Source: an uncultured Tenacibaculum sp. (GTDB taxonomy: Bacteria; Bacteroidota; Bacteroidia; Flavobacteriales; Flavobacteriaceae). Taken from it: a stretch of 64,000 nucleotides of DNA. Below, in pieces: positions 1-8,300 of the stretch (the first letter of the stretch is position 1; each line of letters opens with the position of its first letter). Made by a program: the position numbers and the translations under genes. The DNA is taken from assembly GCF_947502995.1 (NCBI RefSeq), contig NZ_CANNBW010000021.1, positions 34,186-98,185 of the forward strand, read 5' to 3'. The notes beneath the pieces are model-generated. The model did no database searches, was not told the origin of the DNA, and saw only the letters and a list, made by a program, of their open reading frames with translations.

Positions 1-87
1 TACTTCATTTTTCCAATTATAAATGCAGTTAAAGCTACAAATAACGAAGCTCCAAATTATCCTTTTAGTATTCGATTTTTAGAATAA
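1..87 (+). CDS. C-terminal end of a DUF4870-family membrane protein (partial)
   Basis: The window opens inside a plus-strand reading frame that runs 28 codons to a TAA at 85-87. The visible tail has a short hydrophobic piece (YFIFPIINAVKA) followed by NNEAPNYPFSIRFLE. This is the characteristic end of small DUF4870 (Tic20-like) membrane proteins, which finish with an Asn-Tyr-Pro followed by an I-x-F stretch. The rest of the gene lies upstream of the window, so length and start are unknown. The family has no established function. The call rests on the tail pattern only. Confidence 0.6.
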   Translation, partial: YFIFPIINAVKATNNEAPNYPFSIRFLE

Positions 88-109
88 AAGAGATTAGAAA
101 TAAAATTAA

Positions 110-140
110 AAGTTTTCAGATACTACTGAAGACTTTTTTT
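110..140. terminator. Bidirectional intrinsic terminator
   Basis: Arms AAGTTTTCAG (110-119) and CTGAAGACTT (126-135) pair with one G-T wobble around a 6-nt loop, followed by a run of seven T. It lies between the DUF4870 stop and the convergent TetR stop, so it can serve both genes. Confidence 0.75.
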
Positions 141-774
141 ATTGACTTAAAATTCTATCGTATGCACTAGCAAAAGCCTTTACACCTTTTTTAGTAAGAG
201 CTGCACTTATCATTGAAAATAAAAGCTGAATGTAATACTTGGTATGATCTGTTTTAATTCCAGAACTCAACATAGAAAATACAGCTTTATCAAAAACCCA
301 AGAATTAAAAATAATGAGTAATCCATGAATCTTTAATTTCAATTGTTTTTCATTAAGCTCTCTCATGTAACCATTTTCAATTAGAAACTGAGAAATCTTC
401 AGAATAATATTGCTATACACTTTAGAACGCTCAATAGTTTTTTCTTTAATTTTTATGTATTTTAAGGTAATGTCATAACCATTTAAAAGAAAAAAACGAT
501 ACTTATAAGTTAGGTTCATCATGTTTTCTAAACTTCGTAACATAAAGTCAAACTCAAAAATTTCACCTTTTAAATTCAGTAAAGATTCATCTAGTTCATC
601 CATAAAGTTTTGATGTAATCGAATTACAATGTCTTCTTTTTTAGGAAAATGATAGCATAAGTTTCCGTAACTAATTTCAATGTGTTCACTTATGGTTTTA
701 CTCGATGTATTGGCATATCCTTCTTCATTAAATAATTGTAATGAAGCTTCTAATATTTTCTCTTTAGTTGTCAT
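139..774 (-). CDS. TetR/AcrR-family transcriptional regulator
   Basis: A 211-residue one-domain repressor-type protein. The N-terminal 50 residues form the TetR helix-turn-helix: KEKILEASLQLFNEEGYANT, then the recognition helix region ISYGNLCYHFPKKEDIV. The remaining all-helical region is the ligand and dimer domain and gives no ligand clue. I take the ATG at 774 as the start; an in-frame TTG at 783 would add only three residues. The gene is divergent from an acyl-CoA dehydrogenase and a patatin lipase. Two matching palindromes fill the shared 95-bp promoter region. By analogy with FadR/PsrA-type TetR regulators of beta-oxidation, it probably represses itself and the lipid genes until an acyl-CoA binds. 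That role is inferred. Confidence 0.9.
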   Translation of the reverse strand: MTTKEKILEASLQLFNEEGYANTSSKTISEHIEISYGNLCYHFPKKEDIVIRLHQNFMDELDESLLNLKGEIFEFDFMLRSLENMMNLTYKYRFFLLNGYDITLKYIKIKEKTIERSKVYSNIILKISQFLIENGYMRELNEKQLKLKIHGLLIIFNSWVFDKAVFSMLSSGIKTDHTKYYIQLLFSMISAALTKKGVKAFASAYDRILSQ

Positions 775-783
775 AAAAATCAA

Positions 784-805
784 AATTAGGCTTTTTAGCC
801 TATTT
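784..805. promoter_or_regulatory. Operator 1 of the TetR regulator (predicted)
   Basis: Palindrome AATTAGG-N7-GCCTA just upstream of the tetR start. It shares its exact layout (same half-sites, same 7-nt spacer) with the copy at 830-851, 46 bp away. The position would block tetR transcription. Confidence 0.65.
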
Positions 806-820
806 TTTAAAATTTTTTTA

Positions 821-828
821 TACTTTTG
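821..828 (+). promoter_or_regulatory. Promoter -7 element of the acyl-CoA dehydrogenase operon
   Basis: TACTTTTG matches the Bacteroidota -7 consensus TAnnTTTG and lies 41 bp before the start codon. No good TTTG -33 box is visible upstream; the region is a T/A run. The element sits directly between the two predicted operators. Confidence 0.55.
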
Positions 829-829
829 A

Positions 830-851
830 AATTAGGTATAAATGCCTAATT
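830..851. promoter_or_regulatory. Operator 2 of the TetR regulator (predicted)
   Basis: Near-perfect palindrome with arms AATTAGG (830-836) and CCTAATT (845-851). It starts two bases after the -7 element, so a bound repressor would cover the transcription start of the dehydrogenase operon. Confidence 0.7.
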
Positions 852-869
852 AAATCAAAATTCAAAAAA

Positions 870-2642
870 ATGAATGAAACTTTAACCAAAAAACAAGGAG
901 GATCTTTTCTGATTCAAGATATAACTACAGAACAATTTTATACTTCAGAATTAATTTCAGAAGAAACCAAAATGATGAAAGATGCTGGAGCATCTTTTCT
1001 AAATACAGAGATTGAAAGTCGTTTAGAGTTTTTAGAAACTAAGGAAGCGATTAAAGAAACTCCTGTGTTAATAAGAAAATGTGGTGAATTAGGTTTTTTA
1101 GGTTTAGAAGTTTCTGAAGAATTTGGAGGTTTAGATGTATCATTTAAAGATGTACTTCATTTTACTGTAACTATGAGTAGAGGCTATTCTTTTACAGGAG
1201 CTTTGGGGGTACAAACAAGTATTGGTATTGCTCCAATTTTTCTTTACGGAACAGCCTATTTAAAAGAAAAATATTTAGCTAAAATGATAGGAGGAGAGTT
1301 GTTATCGGCTTTTGCATTAACGGAACCAAATGCAGGAAGCGATGCAAATGCAGGTAAAACAAAAGCTGTTATAGATGAAAATGGAGATTATATTATAAAC
1401 GGACAAAAAGCATGGATTTCTAATGCAGGAATTGCAGATTTGTTTATTGTTTTTGCTAAGATTGAAGATGATAAGAATTTGTCTGCTTTTGTTGTAGAAA
1501 AAGATTTTGGAGGAATTACAATCGGACCAGAAGAAAAGAAAATGGGATTTTCTGGATGGAGTACATGTCAGGTATTTTTTGAAAATGTAAAAGTTCCAAA
1601 AACACAGTTGTTAGGTGAAAGAAATAAAGGATTAAAAATAGCATTAAATACCTTAAATACAGGAAGAATAAAATTAGGTGCGTCTTGTATTGGTGTTGGA
1701 AGTAAAGCGTTAACTCATGCGGTAGATTATGCAAAACAACGAGAACAGTTTGGAAAATCGATAGCTTCTTTTGGAGCGATTCAAGATAAAATAGCCAGAA
1801 TGCAAGCTTATCTTTTTGCTAATGAAGCTGGTGTTTTTAGATTAGGTAATGATATCGATTTACTTAGAGAACAGATGCAACAAGAAGGAAATAACTTTTC
1901 TGAAGCTAAAATTAATTCGCTTAAAGAATTTAGTATCGAAAGTGCTATTGTAAAAGTGTATGGATCAGAAATACAAGATTATATTGTAGATCAAGCGGTG
2001 CAAATTTATGGAGGAATGGGGTTTTCTGCTGAATCACCTGTTGAAAAATTATACAGAGCTGTTAGAATTAGTAGAATTTATGAAGGAACAAACGAGATCA
2101 ACAGACTAGTCATTATAAAAGAGTTTGTAAAAAAAGGAATGAAAGGTGAATTGGACGTTTTTTCGTTATTCACCAAAATAGCAGAAGAATTAGAAGAGGA
2201 ATTGCCAAATTTTACTACAAATGTAATAGACCAATATGAAAGTTTTGTTCAGAGTTTAAAATCTATTTCAGTATTTATTTCGGGGGTTTGTTTACAAAAG
2301 TTCATGGCTCAGTTAGAAGAAGAGCAAGAAATAGCAATGCATATTTCAGATTTACTCATCAATTTATATGTATTAGAAAGTACTTTATTACGAGTTAAAA
2401 AATTAAAAGAATTAAATTTTTTAGAAGAAGATTTCCATTACGCTATCTTAAAAACAATAGGTTTTGATGTTTTTACTAAAGTATCCAATACGATTAACGA
2501 ATTGGTAGTTTCTTTTAATTCAGAAAAAGAAGTTTCTACCATAATTAAAGCTTGGGATAAATACATGAAATTACCTCATGCAAATATTAAAGAAGAACGA
2601 AGAAAAATAGCAAAACGTGTAATTTCTAAAGGCGTAAATTAA
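870..2642 (+). CDS. Acyl-CoA dehydrogenase (long, VLCAD-like form)
   Basis: A 590-residue flavoenzyme that would catalyse the first, FAD-dependent alpha-beta desaturation of acyl-CoA in fatty-acid beta-oxidation. The family motifs are in order: FALTEPNAGSDANAG at about residues 148-162 (FAD and substrate binding), WISNAGIADLFIV, the dimer/FAD segment YAKQREQFGKSIASFGAIQD at about 288-307, and YGGMGFSAESPVEKLYR followed by YEGTNEINR near 410. The Glu of YEGT is the catalytic base in the MCAD-type family. About 170 extra C-terminal residues make it longer than the 380-residue short-chain enzymes and similar to VLCAD-type proteins common in Bacteroidota. It is the first gene of a likely two-gene operon with a patatin lipase and is divergent from the TetR regulator whose operators flank its promoter. 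Confidence 0.93.
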   Translation: MNETLTKKQGGSFLIQDITTEQFYTSELISEETKMMKDAGASFLNTEIESRLEFLETKEAIKETPVLIRKCGELGFLGLEVSEEFGGLDVSFKDVLHFTVTMSRGYSFTGALGVQTSIGIAPIFLYGTAYLKEKYLAKMIGGELLSAFALTEPNAGSDANAGKTKAVIDENGDYIINGQKAWISNAGIADLFIVFAKIEDDKNLSAFVVEKDFGGITIGPEEKKMGFSGWSTCQVFFENVKVPKTQLLGERNKGLKIALNTLNTGRIKLGASCIGVGSKALTHAVDYAKQREQFGKSIASFGAIQDKIARMQAYLFANEAGVFRLGNDIDLLREQMQQEGNNFSEAKINSLKEFSIESAIVKVYGSEIQDYIVDQAVQIYGGMGFSAESPVEKLYRAVRISRIYEGTNEINRLVIIKEFVKKGMKGELDVFSLFTKIAEELEEELPNFTTNVIDQYESFVQSLKSISVFISGVCLQKFMAQLEEEQEIAMHISDLLINLYVLESTLLRVKKLKELNFLEEDFHYAILKTIGFDVFTKVSNTINELVVSFNSEKEVSTIIKAWDKYMKLPHANIKEERRKIAKRVISKGVN

Positions 2643-2651
2643 ATTGTAATA

Positions 2652-3401
2652 ATGAAGAAAGTTGGAGTTGTATTTTCAGGAGGCGGAGCTTTAGCAACAG
2701 CACATTTAGGATTGTTAAAAGTCTTAGAAGAGCAAAATAGTAAACCTGATTTTTTCTCAGGAAATAGTGCTGGAGCATTAATAGGAACATTATATGCTTA
2801 TGGATATACTATAGAAGAAATTTTAGAAATTATTATTAAAGAAGAATGGTTAGCTGTTCCTTTTCAAAAGCTTAAAGAAAAAAGAATTTTAGATATAAAT
2901 GACATGTTTGAAAGTTTTAAAAATTATTTACCTGAAACTTTTAAATCCGACAATGTTTTTATCTCAGCAACTGATATTAATTCTGGTGAAGTAGTAACTT
3001 TTAATTCAGGAAACCTTAAACAAACACTAAAGGCCTCAGTAGCATTGTCAACTTTTTTTAAGCCTGTATTATACCAGGAAAAAAGCTTAGTTGACAGTGC
3101 TTTATTAGATAATTTTCATGTTACACCATTACTAAATAAATGCGATGTGATTTACGGAAGTTATGCAATTCCTATGACACCATTTATTCCTGAATTAGAA
3201 ACAAATGTCCAGCAATTAATAAATCGATTGTTTGCAATAAACGGATATCAAAGAGCAAAGCAGAAGTTTCATTTATGCGACTTCATGTTCGATCATCAAT
3301 ATCTAAAAGAATTTAAAATTTTAGATAAAGACAAGCTTAAAACAATTTATGAGAAAAGCTACGAATATTGCAAACGTAAATTAGAACTAAAAGCGGTGTA
3401 A
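2652..3401 (+). CDS. Patatin-like phospholipase
   Basis: A 249-residue Ser/Asp-dyad lipid acyl hydrolase of the RssA/YlbK type. The oxyanion loop GVVFSGGGALA opens the protein. The nucleophile elbow is GNSAG near residue 40 (G-x-S-x-G), and the family Asp is in LVDSALLDNF near 150. That last motif is usually D-G-G/A, and here it reads D-S-A. There is no signal peptide, so it probably acts in the cytoplasm or at the inner leaflet. It starts 9 bp after the acyl-CoA dehydrogenase stop, so the pair probably releases and then oxidises fatty acids under the same TetR control. Its TAA ends at 3401 and the convergent CAP gene ends at 3402, leaving no space between the two. Confidence 0.88.
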   Translation: MKKVGVVFSGGGALATAHLGLLKVLEEQNSKPDFFSGNSAGALIGTLYAYGYTIEEILEIIIKEEWLAVPFQKLKEKRILDINDMFESFKNYLPETFKSDNVFISATDINSGEVVTFNSGNLKQTLKASVALSTFFKPVLYQEKSLVDSALLDNFHVTPLLNKCDVIYGSYAIPMTPFIPELETNVQQLINRLFAINGYQRAKQKFHLCDFMFDHQYLKEFKILDKDKLKTIYEKSYEYCKRKLELKAV

Positions 3402-3887
3402 TTATCTTCTAATAAAGATGTTGGTGTAATACCAAGTACCGTTATTATTTTGTTTTGCAGTAAGATTAAAATGTGTGAAATTTCCCTCAATATTTCTGCG
3501 ATGCCCGTCACTATTTATCCATGCGTTAACTAGAGATTGGGCATTGCTATATCCAAAAGCTACATTTTCTGCAGTTCCTCTAGCATCTGCATTTTGCTGT
3601 AAATAATTATTACGATCACTAAAATTATCATGAGAAATATCACCTTTGCTAATCATGTAATCTGTATGTGCATCAGTTTGAGTTTTTATAATATCTAAAA
3701 TCTCTAATGTACTTAAACCGTTATCAGATCTATGTTTGTTTAATAAGTTTAAAATTTGTGTTTCGTAATTAACTTCATTTGTTGGATTTTCAAGGTTTTG
3801 ATCTCCAGTATCAATATTTTCTTCGTTAGAACTACAAGAAAAAATTGCTAAACAACAAATAAAGAATAGGGATTTAATTAATTTCAT
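3402..3887 (-). CDS. CAP-domain (SCP/PR-1-like) lipoprotein
   Basis: A 161-residue exported lipoprotein. The signal peptide ends in a lipobox with the lipidated Cys in AIFSC at about residue 18. After a low-complexity linker rich in Asn and Glu comes a small CAP/YkwD-type domain: ILNLLNKHRSDNGLSTLEI, the His-containing segment HTDYMISKGDISHDNFSDR, ENVAFGYSNAQSLVNAWINS and GHRRNI. These carry the His/Glu cavity residues of the family. Bacterial CAP proteins of this kind have no generally agreed activity. It is the last gene of a minus-strand run miaE - DUF4268 - CAP and has no own promoter space (19 bp from the previous gene). Confidence 0.85.
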   Translation of the reverse strand: MKLIKSLFFICCLAIFSCSSNEENIDTGDQNLENPTNEVNYETQILNLLNKHRSDNGLSTLEILDIIKTQTDAHTDYMISKGDISHDNFSDRNNYLQQNADARGTAENVAFGYSNAQSLVNAWINSDGHRRNIEGNFTHFNLTAKQNNNGTWYYTNIFIRR

Positions 3888-3906
3888 AAGGGGATAATAA
3901 AGATTA

Positions 3907-4344
3907 TTAAATGGCTTGTTTTATAAAATCTTCGTACTCATAATAAAACATTTCGAACTGTGTCATAGTTTCTACAAAAAACTCATAACAATCTCGCCAT
4001 GTATTTTTATTATGGATACTAAATTTCTTTTCATGTAAAACGTATATTCTGTGAATATATTTTCCGTTGTCTAATTGAAAAGCGTTATCAAAAATAACTT
4101 CAGGTAAATATTCCGTTTCTAATATTTTTCTTAATGCAAGTAACTGATCGTATAACAATTCATTAGCAACTTCTTCAGGATGTTCAAAATCTAAACACAC
4201 AAAAGCTTTTTTTCGATCAGCTTGAAATTTAAATGCAAATCCTTTGATTTTTGTATTGTACAATAACCATTTTCTTGGAAACGATTTTCCAAAGCTCGTC
4301 CAGAACTCTTTTCTAATTTTTGCCGATTCTTCTTTGCTAAACAT
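3907..4344 (-). CDS. DUF4268 domain-containing protein
   Basis: A 145-residue cytoplasmic protein that starts MFSKEESAKIRKEFWTSFGK, with RKWLLYNTKIKGFAFKFQAD further on. This is the recognisable signature of the DUF4268 family in Bacteroidota. It has no signal peptide and no membrane segment, and many aromatic and charged residues. The fold has been linked to nuclease-like domains in longer proteins, but this stand-alone form has no known role. It lies between miaE and a CAP lipoprotein in the same orientation with short gaps, so it is probably co-transcribed with them. Confidence 0.75.
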   Translation of the reverse strand: MFSKEESAKIRKEFWTSFGKSFPRKWLLYNTKIKGFAFKFQADRKKAFVCLDFEHPEEVANELLYDQLLALRKILETEYLPEVIFDNAFQLDNGKYIHRIYVLHEKKFSIHNKNTWRDCYEFFVETMTQFEMFYYEYEDFIKQAI

Positions 4345-4382
4345 TTATTTCAGATATCTTGGTTTTTAAGAATTGATTTATC

Positions 4383-4964
4383 TTATCCGTGAACTTTAGC
4401 AGAAGTACCTCTGTTCTTCATCATTTCAGCTTCAAAAGCAAGTAAATCATTCCACTTCTGATCAACAATTTCTCGGTTCATATACTTTCTGGCATAGCCT
4501 AAAAATAAAGTGTAATGGTTTGCTTCAGAAATCATTAAATCTTTATAGAATTCAGATAACTGTTCGTCTTCCATATTGTCAGAAAAAACTTTAAAACGTT
4601 CACAACTTCTAGCTTCAATTAAAGCAGCTACTAATAGTCTGTGAATTAAAGCTTCAGTTCTATCAGGAGTTTTAGGGAAGAATCCTTGTAATTTTAAGGC
4701 ATAATCATTTTTAGTTGCTTGGCCTAAAACCATTCCTCTTTCTACCATTAAATTATGTACCATTCTAAAATGTTCCATTTCTTCAATGGCAATATCACTC
4801 ATATCTTTTACTAATGCTGTTTCTTCAGAGTAATTTATAATTATAGAAACTGCATTACTAGCAGCTTTTTGTTCTGCAAATGCATGATCGGTTAAAAGTT
4901 GTTGCAAACCATTTTTTGCAACATCTACCCAAGAAGTTTCCGTATCAAATTGTAATCCTAACAT
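4383..4964 (-). CDS. miaE: tRNA-(ms2io6A)-hydroxylase MiaE
   Basis: A 193-residue diiron monooxygenase of the ferritin-like superfamily. It hydroxylates the isopentenyl group of 2-methylthio-N6-isopentenyladenosine at tRNA position 37. The ligands are visible: Glu31 in the first helix, the ExxH pair in EEMEHFRMVH (residues 61-70), a Glu in ARSCERFKVF, and the second ExxH in SEANHYTLFLGYAR. The length is that of the family. It is the first gene of a three-gene minus-strand run. A TAnnTTTG element on the minus strand lies 33-40 bp upstream of the start. Confidence 0.92.
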   Translation of the reverse strand: MLGLQFDTETSWVDVAKNGLQQLLTDHAFAEQKAASNAVSIIINYSEETALVKDMSDIAIEEMEHFRMVHNLMVERGMVLGQATKNDYALKLQGFFPKTPDRTEALIHRLLVAALIEARSCERFKVFSDNMEDEQLSEFYKDLMISEANHYTLFLGYARKYMNREIVDQKWNDLLAFEAEMMKNRGTSAKVHG

Positions 4965-4996
4965 ATTTTATTATGCATTTTGATTTTATAGAAATG

Positions 4997-5004
4997 CAAA
5001 TTTA
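4997..5004 (-). promoter_or_regulatory. Promoter -7 element of miaE
   Basis: On the minus strand the sequence reads TAAATTTG, a full match to TAnnTTTG, 33 bp before the miaE start. No convincing -33 box was found. Confidence 0.5.
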
Positions 5005-5260
5005 GTAAAACTGTAGACGAATAGAGAATAAGAATCCACGAATCTAGAAAGCCCTAATTAATATCGTACAGGTTTTATTAGTTTTGGTAGGCAATGAATT
5101 CATAAAATCAATATAGCATTTTAGTATAGATTCTTAATCTTTTTGAGACTATTTAGAAGCTTTTAATATTAAAAATAACAGCTAACATGAATTTATATAG
5201 TGTTAACTCATCGAAACATTGAATTTACGAATTCTAAAAGTTATTTCATCTCTATTTTAT

Positions 5261-5268
5261 TAACTTTG
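5261..5268 (+). promoter_or_regulatory. Promoter -7 element of the macroglobulin gene
   Basis: TAACTTTG matches TAnnTTTG and lies 35 bp before the start codon at 5304. The upstream -33 position is only T-rich. Confidence 0.5.
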
Positions 5269-5303
5269 AATATCAGTTAACTAGAAAAAAATTGTAAAAA
5301 ACC

Positions 5304-8300
5304 ATGATCAAAAAACTATCATCTTACGTGTTGATTCTTATTGTTTTAATAACAGGATGTAAAAAGAAAACAGAAGTAAAAGAGAGTGATGTAACCAGTT
5401 TTACGGAGTACATTAGTGTTTATCCAGAAAAAATGATTTCTGTTTTACCCAAATTAGATTTTTATTTGAACAAAACAGTAGATGTAAAAGAAATTGGTGA
5501 TGATGTAATTACAATGACTCCGAAAGTAAAAGGAAAAATAGAACTTAATAATACTATTTTATCTTTTGTTCCTGAGGAAAAATTAGAAAGTAATAAAGAG
5601 TATTCTCTTACACTTCATTTAGATAAATTATATGGAAATATCGATAAATCTCTTCAGGATTTTACAATTGCTTTACAAACAAAACCTTTACAGTTTAGTG
5701 TAGCATTACAAGCTCCTTCGATTTATAATAAAGACTGGTATTACATTGAAGGAAGTTTAACTTCTAGCGATGTAATTGAAGGAAAAAAAATAGCAGAATT
5801 AGTAAAAGTAAATTACAACGGAAAAGAGAAAAATATAAAGTTTGATATCACTTCAGATACTTACACAAACGCGGTACGATTTAAGATTGATAGTTTACAA
5901 CGTTTTCCTGATGATAAAACTGTAAAAGTAAATTGGAATGGTGAAATTGTTAATTCAAGTTCGAAAGGAGAACGTGAAATGATAATTACAGGAAAATCAA
6001 ATTTTAAAGTATTGTCGTTTGATGTTTTTAATGACAACAAGCAAAGAATAGATATTAATTTTTCTGATCCAATTAATAAAAGTCAAAATTTAAAGGGATT
6101 AATTCAGTTTGTAAATACTCAAAAACAAAATTTTACAACTAAAATAAAGAACAACGTTATTAGTGTATATCCAAAAGCTTCTATTCGTAATAAAGTAGAT
6201 ATTGAGGTTTTTAAAGGCATAAAAAATACTGAAGGTTATACTTTAAAAAATAATGTCGTTAGAACTTTATATTTTGAACAATTAAAACCAGAATTAAGTT
6301 TCATTAAAAGTGGAACTATTTTACCTAATTCTGATAATTTAAAAATTAACTTTAAAGCTGTAAACTTAAAAGCTGTAGATGCGACTGTTTACAAAATTTA
6401 CAAGAATAACGTTCTTCAATTTTTACAAAACAACAATTTAAATAATCAAGGTAATATTCGTTATGTAGGAAGACCAACTGCAAAATATACAGTCAATTTA
6501 GCGAATCAAGGATTACATTTAAGTAAGCCAAATGCTTTTGCAGTAGATTTATCTGACTTAGTTACTGTTGAAAATGGAGCGATGTATCGAGTTGAATTAT
6601 CGTATCATAAAGAATACTCTAATTATTCTTGTGATGGTGAAGAAAGTAATGCAACTATTGTTTTCGGAAAAAAAGAAGTAGATACACGTAATTACGATCA
6701 TGCTGGTTATGGTTATTACTACGATGATTATTACGACGATTACAATTGGAATGAACGCAAAGATCCTTGTAAAAAATCATTTTATAGAAATAAAAAAATT
6801 AGCACCAATTTATTAGCTTCTAATTTAGGCGTTATTGTAAAGAAAGGAAATAACGATAATACTTTTGTAGCAGTAACCAATCTTTTAAGTACTCAACCTT
6901 CAAATGGTGCTAAAGTCGAATTAATTAATCTGCAACAGCAAATTGTAGTTTCTGCTAAAACAAATGCGGAAGGTGTTGCAATTTTTGATGATGTAAAAGG
7001 AGCATATTTTGCAAAAGTATCTGATAATAACAGCACAACTTATGTAAAGTTGAATGATGGAAATTCATTATCAATGAGTAAGTTCGATGTTTCAGGAGCA
7101 AGATTGCAGAAAGGAATTAAAGGATACATTTATGGAGAAAGAGGAGTATGGAGACCAGGTGATAAAATGTTTTTAACTTTTGTATTGAATGATAAAGCAA
7201 ATCCAATTCCAGAAAAACATCCAATTAAATTTGAATTAGTTGATCCGCAAGGAAAAATTACAGATCGAAAAATTGTTCAAAAAAATAGTTTAAATGTATA
7301 CACTTACGCGCCTAAAACTGATGCAGAAGCCATTACAGGAAATTGGAAGTTAAGAGTAAATGTAGGTGCAGCTAAATTCAATAAAGTATTAAAAGTTGAA
7401 ACGATTAAACCAAATCGTTTAAAAATTAAAGTAAAAACAGAAGATAAGTTTGTAAAATCAGGAAAACCTGTTCATGGTGAGTTAGAGGTAAAATGGTTAC
7501 ATGGAGCTATTGCAAGAGGTTTAAAATATGATATAGAATCTAAGTTTTCGAGAACAACGACTAAATTTCCAAAGTACGATAATTATGTTTTTGATGATGT
7601 TACAAGAAGATTAAGAACATCAAATTCAGTAATCGCATCTGGAAATTTAGATAATGAAGGTAAAGTTAGTTTTACTAAAAAAGCAGATTTAGGAACTAGA
7701 GTTCCGGGAATGGTTCGTGCTAGTTTTATAACTAAAGTTTATGAAAATGGAGGTGATTTTAGTACAGATGTGTACAGTACCAAAGTTTCACCATACAAAT
7801 CATATGCAGGATTAAATTTAGCAGAAGAACAACAGTCTAAAAATTATTTATTTACAGATCAAGAATATGCTTTTAATGTAGCATCTGTAAATGAAGAAGG
7901 AAAAGGAATTATAAATGATTTAGAAGTAAAAGTTTATAAGTTAAGTTGGAGATGGTGGTGGAGTTCTTCTAGCGACGGATTATCTTATTACGATGGTTCA
8001 ACTCAACGCGAATATTACGATTCTAAGAATGTACGTACTAGTGCAAATGGTAAAGGAGCTTTCAATTTAAAAATTGATAAAAATGATTGGGGGCGTTATT
8101 TAATTAAAGTAAAAGATAAAAAAAGTAAGCATGTTACTTCAGCAGTTGTTTATTTTGATTGGCCTTCTTGGTACGGAGCTAAAAGAGGAAGTCAAGACAA
8201 AACAAATGCAACAATGCTTGTGTTTTCAAGTGATAAAGAATCCTATAATGTGAATGAAAATGCTACAGTGAAATTTCCTTCATCAGCAGGTGGTAGAGCT

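Larger units (their letters stand above)
4965..5303. other. Intergenic region between miaE and the macroglobulin gene
   Basis: This 339-bp divergent spacer holds one promoter-like element for each flanking gene, listed separately. Apart from these it is AT-rich, with stop codons in all frames. I see no gene, strong hairpin or repeat in it. Confidence 0.6.

Noticed and set aside
11..87. Treating the first 87 bases as an intergenic region
   Set aside because: The reading frame is open to base 1 and its tail fits the DUF4870 family, so it was reported as a partial gene.
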